A DNA stretch of 59,568 nt from Clavulina sp. PMI_390. Taxonomy: Eukaryota > Basidiomycota > Agaricomycetes > Cantharellales > Hydnaceae. The notes under the pieces are model-generated. The model was not told where the DNA came from, did not search any database, and worked only from the letters and a program-made list of their open reading frames with translations. Positions 1-10,834 of the stretch are shown one piece after another (the stretch's first letter is position 1; every line of letters starts with the position of its first letter). The stretch is taken from assembly GCA_015039315.1 (NCBI GenBank), contig WIDE01000001.1:44093-103660 (forward strand). Direction: 5' to 3'. Position numbers and translations under genes: made by a program.

Positions 1-1134
1 TCATCGTATCAGTAACGGTCTGGGACAGAGTATGCTCGACTGTCTTGGTCTAATGCAGCGAAAAAAGTCCAGATGAGCGAGGATCGAGAGGAAAATTTGA
101 GAAACTCGAGCTCACGTTGTCGATCACTTCGGTGCTAACATAAGTCGACACATAAGTTGTCGGCACCAATTTAGTGACAGTGTTAGTCATAGTCATGAAG
201 TCTGTTACTGTGGCAGTGGCTGTCTGGGTAACGCTGGAGGTGTAGACGTTGGTCTTGGTCTCGGTGGCGGTAAAGGTCTGCTCGACCGTCTTGGTCTGGA
301 AAATTTCAAGAAATCCCGAGGTAAAATGAGCATCCAAGCCAAGGAAAACGTTCTACGGCAGTCTGAGAAGCATTTCCGAAAGACTTACGTTGTCAATGAT
401 CTCGGTGGAGGTCCAGATGCGGGTAGTAGGCTCAATCTTGGTGTAAGTTTGAATCTGGACGTCCGTCTTGGTCTGGGTCTGGGTGTCGGTCATGGTCTGG
501 GTAACCGTAACCGTCTCCTTGACCGTAGAAACCGAGGTCATCGTCTCTGTCATGGTCTGAGTAACGGTCTTTGTGCTACCACCGCCATTGTACGGGCAGT
601 AGGTGTTGTAGTTGTAACCGCCATTGGAGCTGCAAAAACGCAACGAAAAGGAGGAAAAGAACAAGATCCGATGAGTATTCAGCCATTTCTAAGAAGCACA
701 AAAGGGAGAAAATTGAACAGGGAGGGGGTAACGTACTTGATGATGATGGTGGTCTGGGCATAGCACCCATTGTTGGTGTACGAGTACCAGCTCTCGGGTT
801 TGCAGTTCCCTGACGAGTCCTTGACGTAACCGTAGCCACAGTCCAAGCTCTTATAGCCGCCGCCCGTCATCACGGAGTACGGCATGGCAGAGGTGTACTC
901 ATACGAGGGATACGCAGGCATGGATGTCGGGCCCGGTGCTGGCGTCGATGAGGGAGAGGAGGTATCGGTGGTGGATGGGGAAGAGGTGCTCGTCGCAGCA
1001 GGAGAGGAGGAGGAGACCGTGCTCCCTGGGGTCGCCGTCGTCGAGTCGGCTGGTACCGATGATGCGCCGAGCACAAGCTGAGCATGAGCAGCGCTGGCGA
1101 TCGCAAGACCCGCAACAAGGTATTTGGCAAACAT
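1..1134 (-). CDS. Secreted Ser/Thr-rich surface protein, 3' part outside window
   Basis: I do not recognise a named family. The protein starts at 1134 with a clear signal peptide (MFAKYLVAGLAIASAAHAQ), followed by about 60 residues rich in Ser, Thr and Pro, then a Tyr/Gly/Cys segment (GGYKSLDCGYGYV) and a long Thr/Val-rich stretch of the TVTQT type. Exons read as 1134-737, 629-389, 295-116 and 49-1, the last cut by the window edge; splice sites are GTACGT, GTAAGT and GTGAG with CAG or TAG acceptors. Exons 2 to 4 all contain a TKTV-type block, and exons 2 and 3 both end in IDN just before a phase-0 intron, so they look like copies of one cassette. A heavily O-glycosylated wall or adhesin-like protein is the likely role, by inference from composition only. 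Confidence 0.7.
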
Positions 1135-2039
1135 GATGAGGATGAAGTCGAGAGATTTAGGATGAGCGAAGAGAGAGTGTGGCTGGTGTGCTGGCTAGCA
1201 GGGAGGTCGTTGACGAGCGAAAAAAAAAAGCAAAGAGTAAAAAAAGGGGGGTGGAAAGCGATCTACGCTTTAGAAGAATTAGAACGAAGAGTAACAAAGA
1301 GAACGAAGAAGAACGAAGAGGAGAGGGGTGGCGACGCAAGCGTCGGGAACAGGTCAGAGGGCGATGGGGAGAGGGGGGAAGGTGGAGGTCCGGCTCAAGG
1401 GTTGCCTAGACTCAAGTTTTGTACTATCTATTGCCCTGGGCCTGATGATGGGGTCTCCAGCCCAACGGTGTTTGGCCAGAAACAGAAGTAGACGATCAGT
1501 TCGGTTGCCATCCAGCGCCATCATGTTCTCATTTCCTGATGTTTTCTCTCATTCATCGAGGCAGATCTTACATGCTCCCCCAACTTATTAGTCCGCAATG
1601 TTCATCAGCCCACCAAAAGCCGTTTGGATGGGATCATTACTCGGTGGCAGGACGGTGATATGGGCGTCGTCGTATGCTTGGCAGGTAATGTTCGTGCAAA
1701 TGCTGTTGGCAGGTCACATCAAACACCCCCGGCGTCACATGCATCGCCGTCGGTACTGCCCGCCGGGATAGAGTCACAGGCTATCTATCTGGACCGGATT
1801 TGATTTCCGTCCCCTCCTGCTCGACGACACAGGCGATATATCACTACTGATAGCACAAGAGAACAAAGGGCAATTAGCGATTATTGTAGACGCGATGGCA
1901 ATGGATGATTGGCCGAGGATAGCTCTGTCCGAGCGGAATGAATTATGCTAGCGAATAGGCTCTCTCTACATGACAACGTCCATGCAAAAAACGATAACAA
2001 AGCAACGAGAGGCATGGGCTAATGCTAATCTATCGATCA
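1135..2039. other. Intergenic: promoter side of the Thr-rich gene, 3' side of the carrier gene
   Basis: About 900 bp without a convincing gene. Positions 1200-1390 are strongly purine-rich on the plus strand, which makes a CT-rich tract on the coding strand upstream of the gene starting at 1134, as is common in fungal promoters. The rest holds no recognisable RNA gene, repeat or conserved reading frame. Confidence 0.6.
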
Positions 2040-5000
2040 CTACTTGGGCGCACTAAAGTTGGCAGGGACGTTCACCCTCCCCCAGTCGGAATGGCAATCA
2101 AGCAGGATCTTCATCGCGTTGCGCGCCCGGACCCGAGTGATGTCTTCTGGCGCCGCAGTGAGACGAGTCTCCAACTGAGGCGGTTGCTCTGCGAAGGGAT
2201 ACGGCAAGAACTGTATGTGTGCATCGCAATCGCGCGCAGGTGGGAAAATTAGATGGCATCACAACAATCGTCAGCACAACATCACGGAATGAAGAAGTGT
2301 GTAACTCTCAAAAGAGCAAGCGCTCCACCACGGCGACGAGATTATCTGGCGAAATAAAGTAGAAAGAAGTAACATACCTGGTGGAGATACTCATACGCTA
2401 CAAGGGTGAAACCAAATTGAGGACTGCTGCGGAGCACACGCGCAACGCCGCCCTTGAACATCGCACGGAAGCCTTCTTCCTTTACTAAAGATCAAAAATC
2501 GCGCGAAAAGGCACGGAGTTAGCCATCTGATATATCTGATCGGGCCTCGCGGAGTCTAGATTTTGATCGGGTTTGGGTTGACTCACAGATCGTCCTCCCT
2601 GCGTGTAGCACACCAGTGTAACGAGTTTCACCCTTCCTGGCCTCAGTTTGCAACCGGGTCTTGATGACATCTGCAGGGGTCGAGAGATAGGCCGCCGGCA
2701 TGCCTCTGTAATGTTGTGAGGGCACACAGCAACGCCGAGGAGATCAGTATCGGCAGTGCATGCCAACGGATATGACTCACGCCATTGCCGCAGCACCCAA
2801 TGTCTCCAAGAACGACAGCTTCTTCCCATTGTATCCCTCACCGAACAGATCCTTCTTGAAGTGCCAGTACGAAGGGAAGTAGATGGCAGAGAAAGGAATA
2901 TCTCGCAGGAGACAGGCAGTGGCACCCTTGTACAGGCCAAGGAGACCCAGCTGGCGAATGATATGAATGGCTCCTCTAGGCGCTGCCCCCTCAGCTTTGG
3001 CGGCTTCGCCTTGCATCTGTAGCCGGATCTTCCTATTGATATGGACGGTGACGTCGTCGTCAGGGACGTTTCGATAATGAGAAGCATCGATACCTACACA
3101 ATCTCCAAGGGATTGGTGAAAACCTAATCAAGAGCAGCATTAGGCAACAATTAAAAAGATGCGGACGTGATGACGACTGCATGGCTATAAATGAGACTCA
3201 CGACTTGGCATCCACCTGCCGTTCCACCAGCAAGAAGCTCCCAGCCAAGCGAAATTCGACCAGTCTCGGGGTCTGATGCGTAGCCTCGCACGAGGTCGTT
3301 GACCGTCAACTTGATAGCTTTCTCTGGAGCTACACCCTAGAAGCACAGAGGTCGATGGATTGTCCTGGTTTGAATGATGCCGTATGAACACAAGACTTAC
3401 GACGAGCTGAGGTCCCAGACCACGGTAGAACCCACGTAGGCCTTCGTTCCGGAACACCTTCTGTGCGCAGTCCCAGCTGTTCTTATATAGAACTTGACCA
3501 ACAACGCCGCTACGCTGATTCTGCATACGGGTCTAACGAAGAAACGGAGGAATGAGATAAAGGGCCAGTAGTCTAGCAGAATGGCACTTACTTTGACCAA
3601 ATCAATAGGATAGACCATGGTTGCGCCGAACGAACCGGCAATACCACCAAGACCAAAGTTATAAACGGAATGAAGGAATGACTCAAGATATGTTTTCTGA
3701 GGTTGTTGGCTCTGTGGAAGGGTCGTCATCGTAGCAGCAGTGGGCCGCCATTTGGGGTCTAGCAGCGCAGCGAAGTCAACGAGCGCCAGACGCTTCTTCA
3801 CGCCTCCACCAGCAAAGTGGAAGATGATAGATGCCTCCATGGGAGTGAAGAGAGAGTAGCGGGTAGCAGAGGCACAGTGATCAAGGAAGTCTTCTCGGTC
3901 GATCCTGCCATCTTTCGACTTTGCTACCGCCTCACGAATAATACGTTCAAGAATATCCATCGCTGCATAAAAGATGCATGAGAACGAGAAATTAGTGGCA
4001 CACGACAACCAATGATGACGTACAGCGGACGACATTATGGAAAGCAATGACTTCAGAATAAGAAACGCCAGCACCAGGGTTGAGTGTGCACAATGTCGGG
4101 AGCTTCTCTATTACGCTCTCGGAAAGCTTGTGCCCAGCTAGCTCCTGTCATCGGAGACAACAACTTGTTTCAGCGGGCTGCGCAAGGCTCAAATATCAGC
4201 CAGAACAGAGACACTCACTAGAATAATGCGTTTAAACTGATCTGGTAAAATAAAGCCATCTAGATTGGTATCGAGGTATTTGAACGCCTGCCGGAGACGT
4301 TCGCCCTGCAGACCCTTCATGAGCTGAGTGAATTCGTTATCTATGGGATGCAAGCATATCCAAGGCGGATACGAGGCGGGGAGCTTGAGTGAGAATGTTG
4401 ATCCTCCGAGTTTGCAAAGTTGACAGATTCCGCCAAGAATCCGACGTACAGCCAAGAACATGGTTCCCATCCCGCTTCCCGAGGTACAGTTTCAGCCAAT
4501 CGCTGTCAAAGCTGAAGGGTATCGACCCAGGGCCCAAGTTTTGCGAGAAGACATTCTGGAACTCGTCGGCCGAGATGTTCCCATTGCCGTCACTGAAGGA
4601 GAAAAGGTCATAGGCAAAAGGAACGCAGGGGGGTCCCCAAGCCGCCGTGCGTCAATATTGCAAAGGGGGCTGAAGACAAATGTGCCTTCGGGTGAGAGAA
4701 TAGGAGACATACACGTCGAAGTACTGGAAGGCGATCCAGTACTCAGCATCAGGGCGCTTGAGGATAGTCTCGAAGAGATAGAAGTCGTCCCATGAGATTT
4801 TCCCCGCCTTCGTCCTGTCAGCAACCTTGAAGAGGATACCGAACTGCGAACGATCTATGCGAGAAAAGTCCTCTTTCGGCGCGATGGCATTCACGAAGGA
4901 ATCCTGGTCGAGAAACCTATAAGCAACAAATCAAGTTGGACAGATTAGTGACAGTTCAACCACGCCCGCTCCGGCATAGGTGGAGAGCGATTTAAGAGGA

Positions 5001-5217
5001 AAACAACGACGGCAACATACTTGGCTCCGGTGGAATCCTCCTTCGCGTAGTTATCGAACGTTTTTCGCCACTTTGTCATTTCGGATTGTGGCTGGGCCAA
5101 TGCCGACCTGACACTGCTCACTGCAGAGGCAGCAGCAGAGGTTGATGACGATGACGAGGAAGAAGAAGGTGGCGCATCGTTATAGATAACGCTTCGTCGG
5201 GGGTGCCACAAAACCAT
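2040..5217 (-). CDS. AGC1: Mitochondrial calcium-binding aspartate/glutamate carrier (Aralar/AGC type)
   Basis: Inner-membrane antiporter that exchanges matrix aspartate for cytosolic glutamate and supports the malate-aspartate shuttle. Thirteen exons: 5217-5021, 4916-4713, 4592-4450, 4340-4219, 4144-4024, 3962-3592, 3532-3401, 3336-3202, 3123-3098, 3032-2781, 2705-2587, 2484-2378, 2210-2040; 699 residues. The N-terminal half is a regulatory region of EF-hand-like repeats (for example [13 protein letters not shown] and [13 protein letters not shown]). The C-terminal half has three carrier repeats with signatures YPIDLVKTR, TNPLEIVKIR and TPADVIKTR. An N-terminal Ser run lies near residues 18-25. 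The start is the ATG at 5217; an upstream in-frame TTG is not needed. Length and domain order fit the family. Confidence 0.95.
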
Positions 5218-5560
5218 TGCTCTACTAGACGCGCTCAAAGTAAGCGTCTAACACACACAAGGTCAAGTTGGGCGTGCGGGTCAGGAGAAGGTGGAGAAAT
5301 TCGACGTCACGAATTCAAAATCGTCACACTTCCAAAAAAGGAAGAAACAGACAGCGCTAAACCATGTGGGATGAATTGCTACAACATGCACTCATCAATT
5401 CGTCGGGTGAGAATCCCAGGCGGCGATTTGTATCGGCCGGGATAGAGATAAGAGGACTTATTGCGATTAGATCTTCACCGTATGGTATGCTATGCCTATT
5501 CAGCCTGGTTGAATACAGAAGGCAATAATGTCGGATCCCCACTTCGAGCATTTAGCAAAT
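5218..5560. other. Intergenic between carrier and HisRS genes
   Basis: About 340 bp between two minus-strand genes. It holds the upstream region of the carrier gene and the 3' end of the synthetase gene. No separate feature is seen. Confidence 0.6.
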
Positions 5561-7907
5561 TCAGCTCGCAGATGGAGACAATCTTTGCTTGAGCCATTCA
5601 ACAAGATCCCCCCTATTAACCCTCTCCCCGTCAGTAGTCTCCGACGCATCCTTCCCCTTCTGCTCCTTTACGCGCACGAAGCCCTCCTTTAGCTCGTCTG
5701 GTCCAATGATGACAGCGAATGGGATCTGCGCCTTGGCCACTGCATCGTATTGCTGCCGCATCTTGGGCTTGGCTTTGAACATATACTCGGTCTATAGAGA
5801 CAATAGCATTAGCTCATTGTACAGAGGCACACAGAACCAAAAAGACCTGCCTTGATCCCAGCAGCCCAAAGCTCCTTCGCGACCTCCATACGCTCAAGAA
5901 TCAAGCCATCACCCAAGCTCATCACGTATACCTCAGTCTCGTTCTTCCTCCCGGCCGCTGCGAGGCCCGTTGCAGCTGCTTTCTCCTTCTCCTTTTGCAG
6001 GAGAATTGAGAACACTCGCTCAACTCCAATGGAAACACCAACACATGGGATACCCGCTGCCATCGAGTTTGAATTTGAAGCTGCTGCGGCAAACATCCCC
6101 ACGAGGTCGTCATACCTTCCACCACCAGCAATTGACCCCACACCAACGGTGGACTCGTCAACCTCTGGCTCTCCCTCTGCATCGAGCGCGGCGGCTTTCT
6201 CCTTCTCCTTCTTCTTTTTCGATTTTGGGGGTGCAGAAGGAGCGTTGGCGGCGACAGCAGGGGCAGGAGCGGCAGCAGCTGGTGCGATGGTGGGGGGTGC
6301 GGACCCCTCAACGATAGCTTCGTAGATGAGCCCAGTGTAGTAGTCCAGTCCTCGTGCCAGGCTCATGTCAAATGACATCTGCGGAAAGAGATGATGCGTT
6401 AACCATAGTTTTGGGTGTGAAGTCTGGCGCATCTGGTTACCTTGGCTGTAATTCCGAAGACGTCAAGATATGTGAACAGAAGCCTCATGTCGTTGATACC
6501 AGCCTTCCCTGAGGGGTTCGAAGCAAGCTTTCCCTTTTCTAGCTCGTCCAGCAACTCGGGTCCGCCTGAGAAGGACCTGGTGAGTACAGAGAATCTTCAC
6601 ATATAGATGGCATATCGTACCCTTGAGCTTGACAAACTCCCCGATTGCATCAGCAACAGCGGGCTCGAGTCCCTTGTCTTCTGTCATTTCTCTCCGTACT
6701 TCTGCCCAAGGTAGCTATTATCAAGACCAAAATAGTCAAAATGTGTCGGAAATCAGGAAGTGTGTTGAGAAAATGGGAAGGAACATGACACACCTTGTCC
6801 AGCTTGTCCACTGATGATGAGATAGTCCTGATTTTGTCTTTTGGCACCCCGCAAACCTCGAAGATACCATCGAGAATCTTTCTGTGATTGATCTAACGAG
6901 GTGTAAGGAAGGTAAGGAAGAGAATTAATCGACAAGAGAACGGACCAACCTTCACAGTGAAGTCTCCAACCTCTAGAGCGGTGAGGGCTTCAACCACGAT
7001 CATCAATACCTCCGCGTCGGGTAGCATTGGATCAAATACGCCAGCAATATCAAAGTCCTGATGACGGGTGTGAAAAAATAGCCACCATAGATAGTCGCCA
7101 CTAGATGGCTGCTCACGCATTGGTAGAACTCGCGCATTCGTCCCTTCGTCATTGCTGGGGCATCTCGTCGGTAGACCTTTGCGATGTGGTACCGCTTCAT
7201 GGTTGGGTATTGGGCCCCATTCATGGCAAGGAATCGGGCAAAAGGAACCTGTCAAGCAAATCATCAGGTGTGGGCGGCTGGACGATAGAGAGGTGGGGCT
7301 CATACAGTCAGGTCGTACCGCAAGCTACAGATCTCGCCACCCTGGTCTTGCAGATCATAGATGAGCTTGCTGTCCTCGCCGTACTTCCCAGCAAGAATTT
7401 CCCGGAGCTCGAAGACGGGGGTGTCAATGGTCGCGCCACCGTGAGCTTTGAATACACGCGTTAGTGTGCTGAATATATGCTCTCGAATGCCCATCTCGAC
7501 AGGTGTCCAGTCGCGTGTACCCTATTAAGAGGATGACAAGGGGTCAAATTTTGTTTGCTCTTGACGATTGAGTCAATGCTCACCTTCGGCGTCTTGAGGT
7601 TCAGGCGAGGGCCTTTCTTTGAGGCATCGTTCTCGCCACCAGAGAGGGCTTTAATCTGTTTATTGACATCTGCCAGCTTTAGTTGCTGCTCCTTGATGAG
7701 GGCCTCGTCAGCTTTTTGGGCTTTGAGCTCCCTGATCGCAGCAGAGATCGTGGGGATGGAGGCGCGCAAGGACTCGATGTCGACCTCGGACATGTTGAGA
7801 CGAGCTGTGAGGGAGAATCTTCTGTGACGCGATCCAACGATTGTTGCAGAGACTGTTCTAGATATTGGAAAGGTCCTCGTCCCTCTTATAGTGACCGTTC
7901 TCAGCAT
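5561..7907 (-). CDS. HTS1: Histidyl-tRNA synthetase, probable dual mitochondrial/cytosolic
   Basis: Class II synthetase charging tRNA-His. Nine exons: 7907-7584, 7521-7306, 7248-7117, 7057-6950, 6892-6794, 6714-6621, 6565-6441, 6378-5851, 5791-5561; 618 residues. Residues 1-38 form an Arg/Ser/Thr-rich, acid-free presequence; a second in-frame ATG at 7793 ([10 protein letters not shown]) begins a helical charged N-terminal domain. This two-start layout is known for fungal HTS1 and suggests one gene serves both compartments. Core motifs are REFYQCDFDIAG and [12 protein letters not shown], then [12 protein letters not shown]; the C-terminal anticodon domain contains [11 protein letters not shown]. 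Between the last two core motifs lies an Ala/Pro/Lys-rich insert of about 50 residues. Intron 8 (5850-5792) must use a GC donor (AAG|GCAGGT) to keep frame. The gene is divergent from TRM5 and 143 bp away. Confidence 0.95.
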
Positions 7908-8050
7908 ACGCGTGACTCCACGAAGGGATTTTGACTCGAAGGCAATTGAATAGGGGAGAGAAAAACTGCACTGCCACCGTGACTTACATTTGTGCCTCAT
8001 ATTCTGCTTTTCTCCTTTAATCATCTCGCTTGGGATCGGTGCAGAGTTGG
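7908..8050. promoter_or_regulatory. Shared bidirectional promoter of HTS1 and TRM5
   Basis: Only 143 bp separate the outer start codons of two divergent translation genes, so this stretch, together with parts of both leader regions, must hold promoters for both. Leaky start choice on the HTS1 side would place the cytosolic start 114 bp further in. No clear TATA box is seen. Confidence 0.6.
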
Positions 8051-10065
8051 ATGCTTAACGTATTATCGCAGTCTCTGAGACGATCTCCCTCGCCTGTACC
8101 ATCAGTATCGAAGCTATTGCGGACCATGTCGTCGACACCTGCTCCCCTAGACACATCTCCTCCAATCCATCGCATGCAGCCAGGTGACGAGTTCAACCCA
8201 AGCCTCTTCACTCGATCAATCCCCGTCCAAGCTGCCCGTATTGATGCCTTGAAGACCACGACCATCACAAGGAGCGATGCTATGAAAGGGCGAGTGGACT
8301 TCCCTGTTCGCGTCTATACCAACGTTGAGCTGAACCATCGATCATCGCAGATAGGTTTATGTTGGATATCCCAAAAATGAAACCCGTCGCGTTCGATCCC
8401 GAAAATGATAGTAAACGAATTCTCTTGCTCCGCGTCCCTCCTACAGGTATGTGGTATGATCGTCGTATGGGTTCATGGTCACTAACGTCGTGTCCTTAGA
8501 TGAACTACCATCGCACGTCAAAGAGTATCTCTTGGCAAACTCGGATGGAATCTTCACATACCCTGTATCGCTGGACTATAGCTATTGGACCGCTGGTGAG
8601 TCATTTCCTTTAATGCATTTAGCTGTGGCTGACACCAGGAATAGATGAGATCCTCCAAGCCGTCTTGCCCCCCGAGCTCCTCGACGAGTCTCCCACCTCA
8701 TTCACTACAACCGGTCACATTGGTACATCGCTTTGAAACCTTGTTCCCCTACCCAACATTTACCACTCTTTGTGCAGCTCATATGAACCTCCGAGACGAA
8801 TATCTCCCCTGGAGGCATCTCATTGGGAAGGTGATCCTCGAAGTAATACTATCTGTTATCTGCCCCCGTGAATCAAATTGACAAAATATGCTTTCAATTT
8901 TAGAAACACAAAAACATTCGGACGGTCGTCAACAAACTGGACACCATTGACACCCAGTTTCGATTCTTCAAAATGGAGGTGCTGGCAGGAAACCCCGACT
9001 TCATTGTAGAGATGGTGCGAAACCGTTCTTACAGCCGTTAATATTCTGTGTCCACTGACAGACTCTTTCTCCGTGACAGTCTGAATCCAATTGCCGTTTT
9101 CGATTCGACTTCTCTCAAGTATATTGGAATTCTCGACTCCACGCCGAGCACGGGCGACTTGTAGACTCATTTAAAGCCACAGATGTCGTCGCAGATGTCT
9201 TTGCAGGTGTTGGACCGTTTGCGATCCCTGCGGCCAAAAAGGGGTGTGCTGTGTATGGAAATGATCTAAATCCATCAAGTGCCAAGTACATGCAGTCCAA
9301 CGCGGATGATAACAAGGTATTTATCATGCGCACTTGCCACCTTGTCTCCTTCATCGCTAAATTTCTCCCTGCGATCTAATGCCTTCAGGTAGCCTCCCGT
9401 ATGCAGATCTCTTGTCGTGATGGACGCGAGTTCATCCGTTCGGTTGCGCATGAGTCTTGGCACAAGCCTTTCCCTGCTATCGTCGGGCCTCTCAAGACCC
9501 CCCGTCAGATTGAGAAGATGCTACGGCATCAGCGAAACGCTCGAGAACGGGCTGAAAAGGAAGCGAACAGCAATACTGAAGCTAGCAAGAACCCAACAGA
9601 ACAGTCAGCTTTGCTTCCTGAGCCCGAACACGCACAACCTCCCCCACCGCCCCGACGCAAGGTCGACCATTTTGTGATGAACCTTCCTGGAACTGCTCTC
9701 GAGTTCCTCGATGCATTTAGGGGCTGCTTGGCATCTATCAAGGACGAGCCGGACTTTGAGCGTGAGTACGCAGAGATGCCGCTTGTCCATTGCCATTGCT
9801 TCACAAGGGAGGTGGAGGAAAATGCAAAGGCAGATATTCGACAGGTGAGAGCTATTGTCGTATATGTGCATGTGCGGATTGGATGTCTAGGCATTTTTTA
9901 TTTACTTTGGCGGTTGTGTAGAGAGCCGAGATGGCGCTTGGGGGAAAGATCGGCGATGATGCAACATACCATTTCGTACGGTCTGTGGCCCCGAATAAGG
10001 ATATGTGGTGCATTACATTTGCACTTCCTCGAGATGTAGCGTTGGCAGATCCGAGTAGCGCCTAG
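8051..10065 (+). CDS. TRM5: tRNA (guanine37-N1)-methyltransferase
   Basis: SAM-dependent enzyme making m1G37 in tRNAs, which prevents +1 frameshifting. Nine exons: 8051-8289, 8355-8446, 8500-8595, 8645-8722, 8778-8842, 8904-9014, 9080-9316, 9389-9844, 9922-10065; 505 residues. The SAM-binding motif is [12 protein letters not shown] followed by VYGNDLNP, and the NLP motif is [13 protein letters not shown]. Two in-frame ATGs occur, at 8051 and 8126. The residues between them are rich in Arg, Ser and Leu with no acidic residue, so a mitochondrial form from the first start and a cytosolic/nuclear form from the second are likely, as known for yeast Trm5. A charged, Pro-rich insert of about 60 residues precedes the NLP motif. 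Intron 1 (8290-8354) needs a GC donor (GG|GCGAGT) to keep frame; this junction is the least certain. Confidence 0.93.
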
Positions 10066-10834
10066 ATTCTCCAGTGATGTTTTACGCATCGGCTTTTACT
10101 CTAGTTGGTAAATCCACAATTAATTCAATACGCACTCCCCCGGGGCCCATCTTCCTCTGAGCAAATGGTCGTATTGAGTCCCCGACTGGTTGGCTAAATG
10201 CAAGGACAGTAACCTGCCTTCGTCCTGGAGACTGGTTGGCAAAGCCAATGCCGCTGGAAGCAGTATGACCCACATGTAGTACAGAGGAAAAAGCAAAGCC
10301 GACTTCTCGTCGACCTGCGTTTGTTATTAGACGTGCAGTGTTCTTTTGGGCAGGTGATCCTGGCTGGTTACCCGCTGCACCCACAGCCCCTACCGTTAGA
10401 TGACGATGAAGAAGCCATGTACGTTCCCAGCGCTGCAACACACTTGTCATGTGGAGTGGTATGTAAATCCAGACTGAAACTTGACAATTCCCTTTGAGTG
10501 CCGGTTTGCTTCGAATCCCCAGTCGCAATGAGGGTGCCTCAGATGCTTCACAAACTATATGGAGTACCGATCGTTCGCTCTGGATATATTGTAACCGTGT
10601 CCATTGTTGTTTTGCCACAATGTCACAGCTTTGAAGTGCCAGACTCCCAATGGAGCCCGCAGAAATCAGAGGTAAGGTATCAGATATTTTATTTATACCA
10701 ACGCAACTACCGCGCGTTGACGTTTCCGGTGCTAATGTGATACGGAGGGCATCGAGATGTTTTCATGTTAAGGATTTGGCCATAGCACACACGCGACAGG
10801 CCCTGGCTTCATAATCTTCCATCGAGCAGGCAGT
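10066..10834. other. Intergenic between TRM5 and the SGNH gene (convergent)
   Basis: About 770 bp between convergent genes. A minus-strand open frame of 178 codons runs 10618-10082, but it has no recognisable domain or splice partner and both neighbours end here. It is probably 3' UTR and spacer sequence. Confidence 0.5.

Noticed and set aside
10495..10530. A GCTTCGAATCC stretch resembling a tRNA B box
   Set aside because: No matching A box or cloverleaf arms could be found around it.
10082..10618. Minus-strand open frame of 178 codons between TRM5 and the SGNH gene
   Set aside because: No domain, signal or splice partner, and it sits where both convergent genes should have 3' UTRs. Kept only as a note in the intergenic entry.
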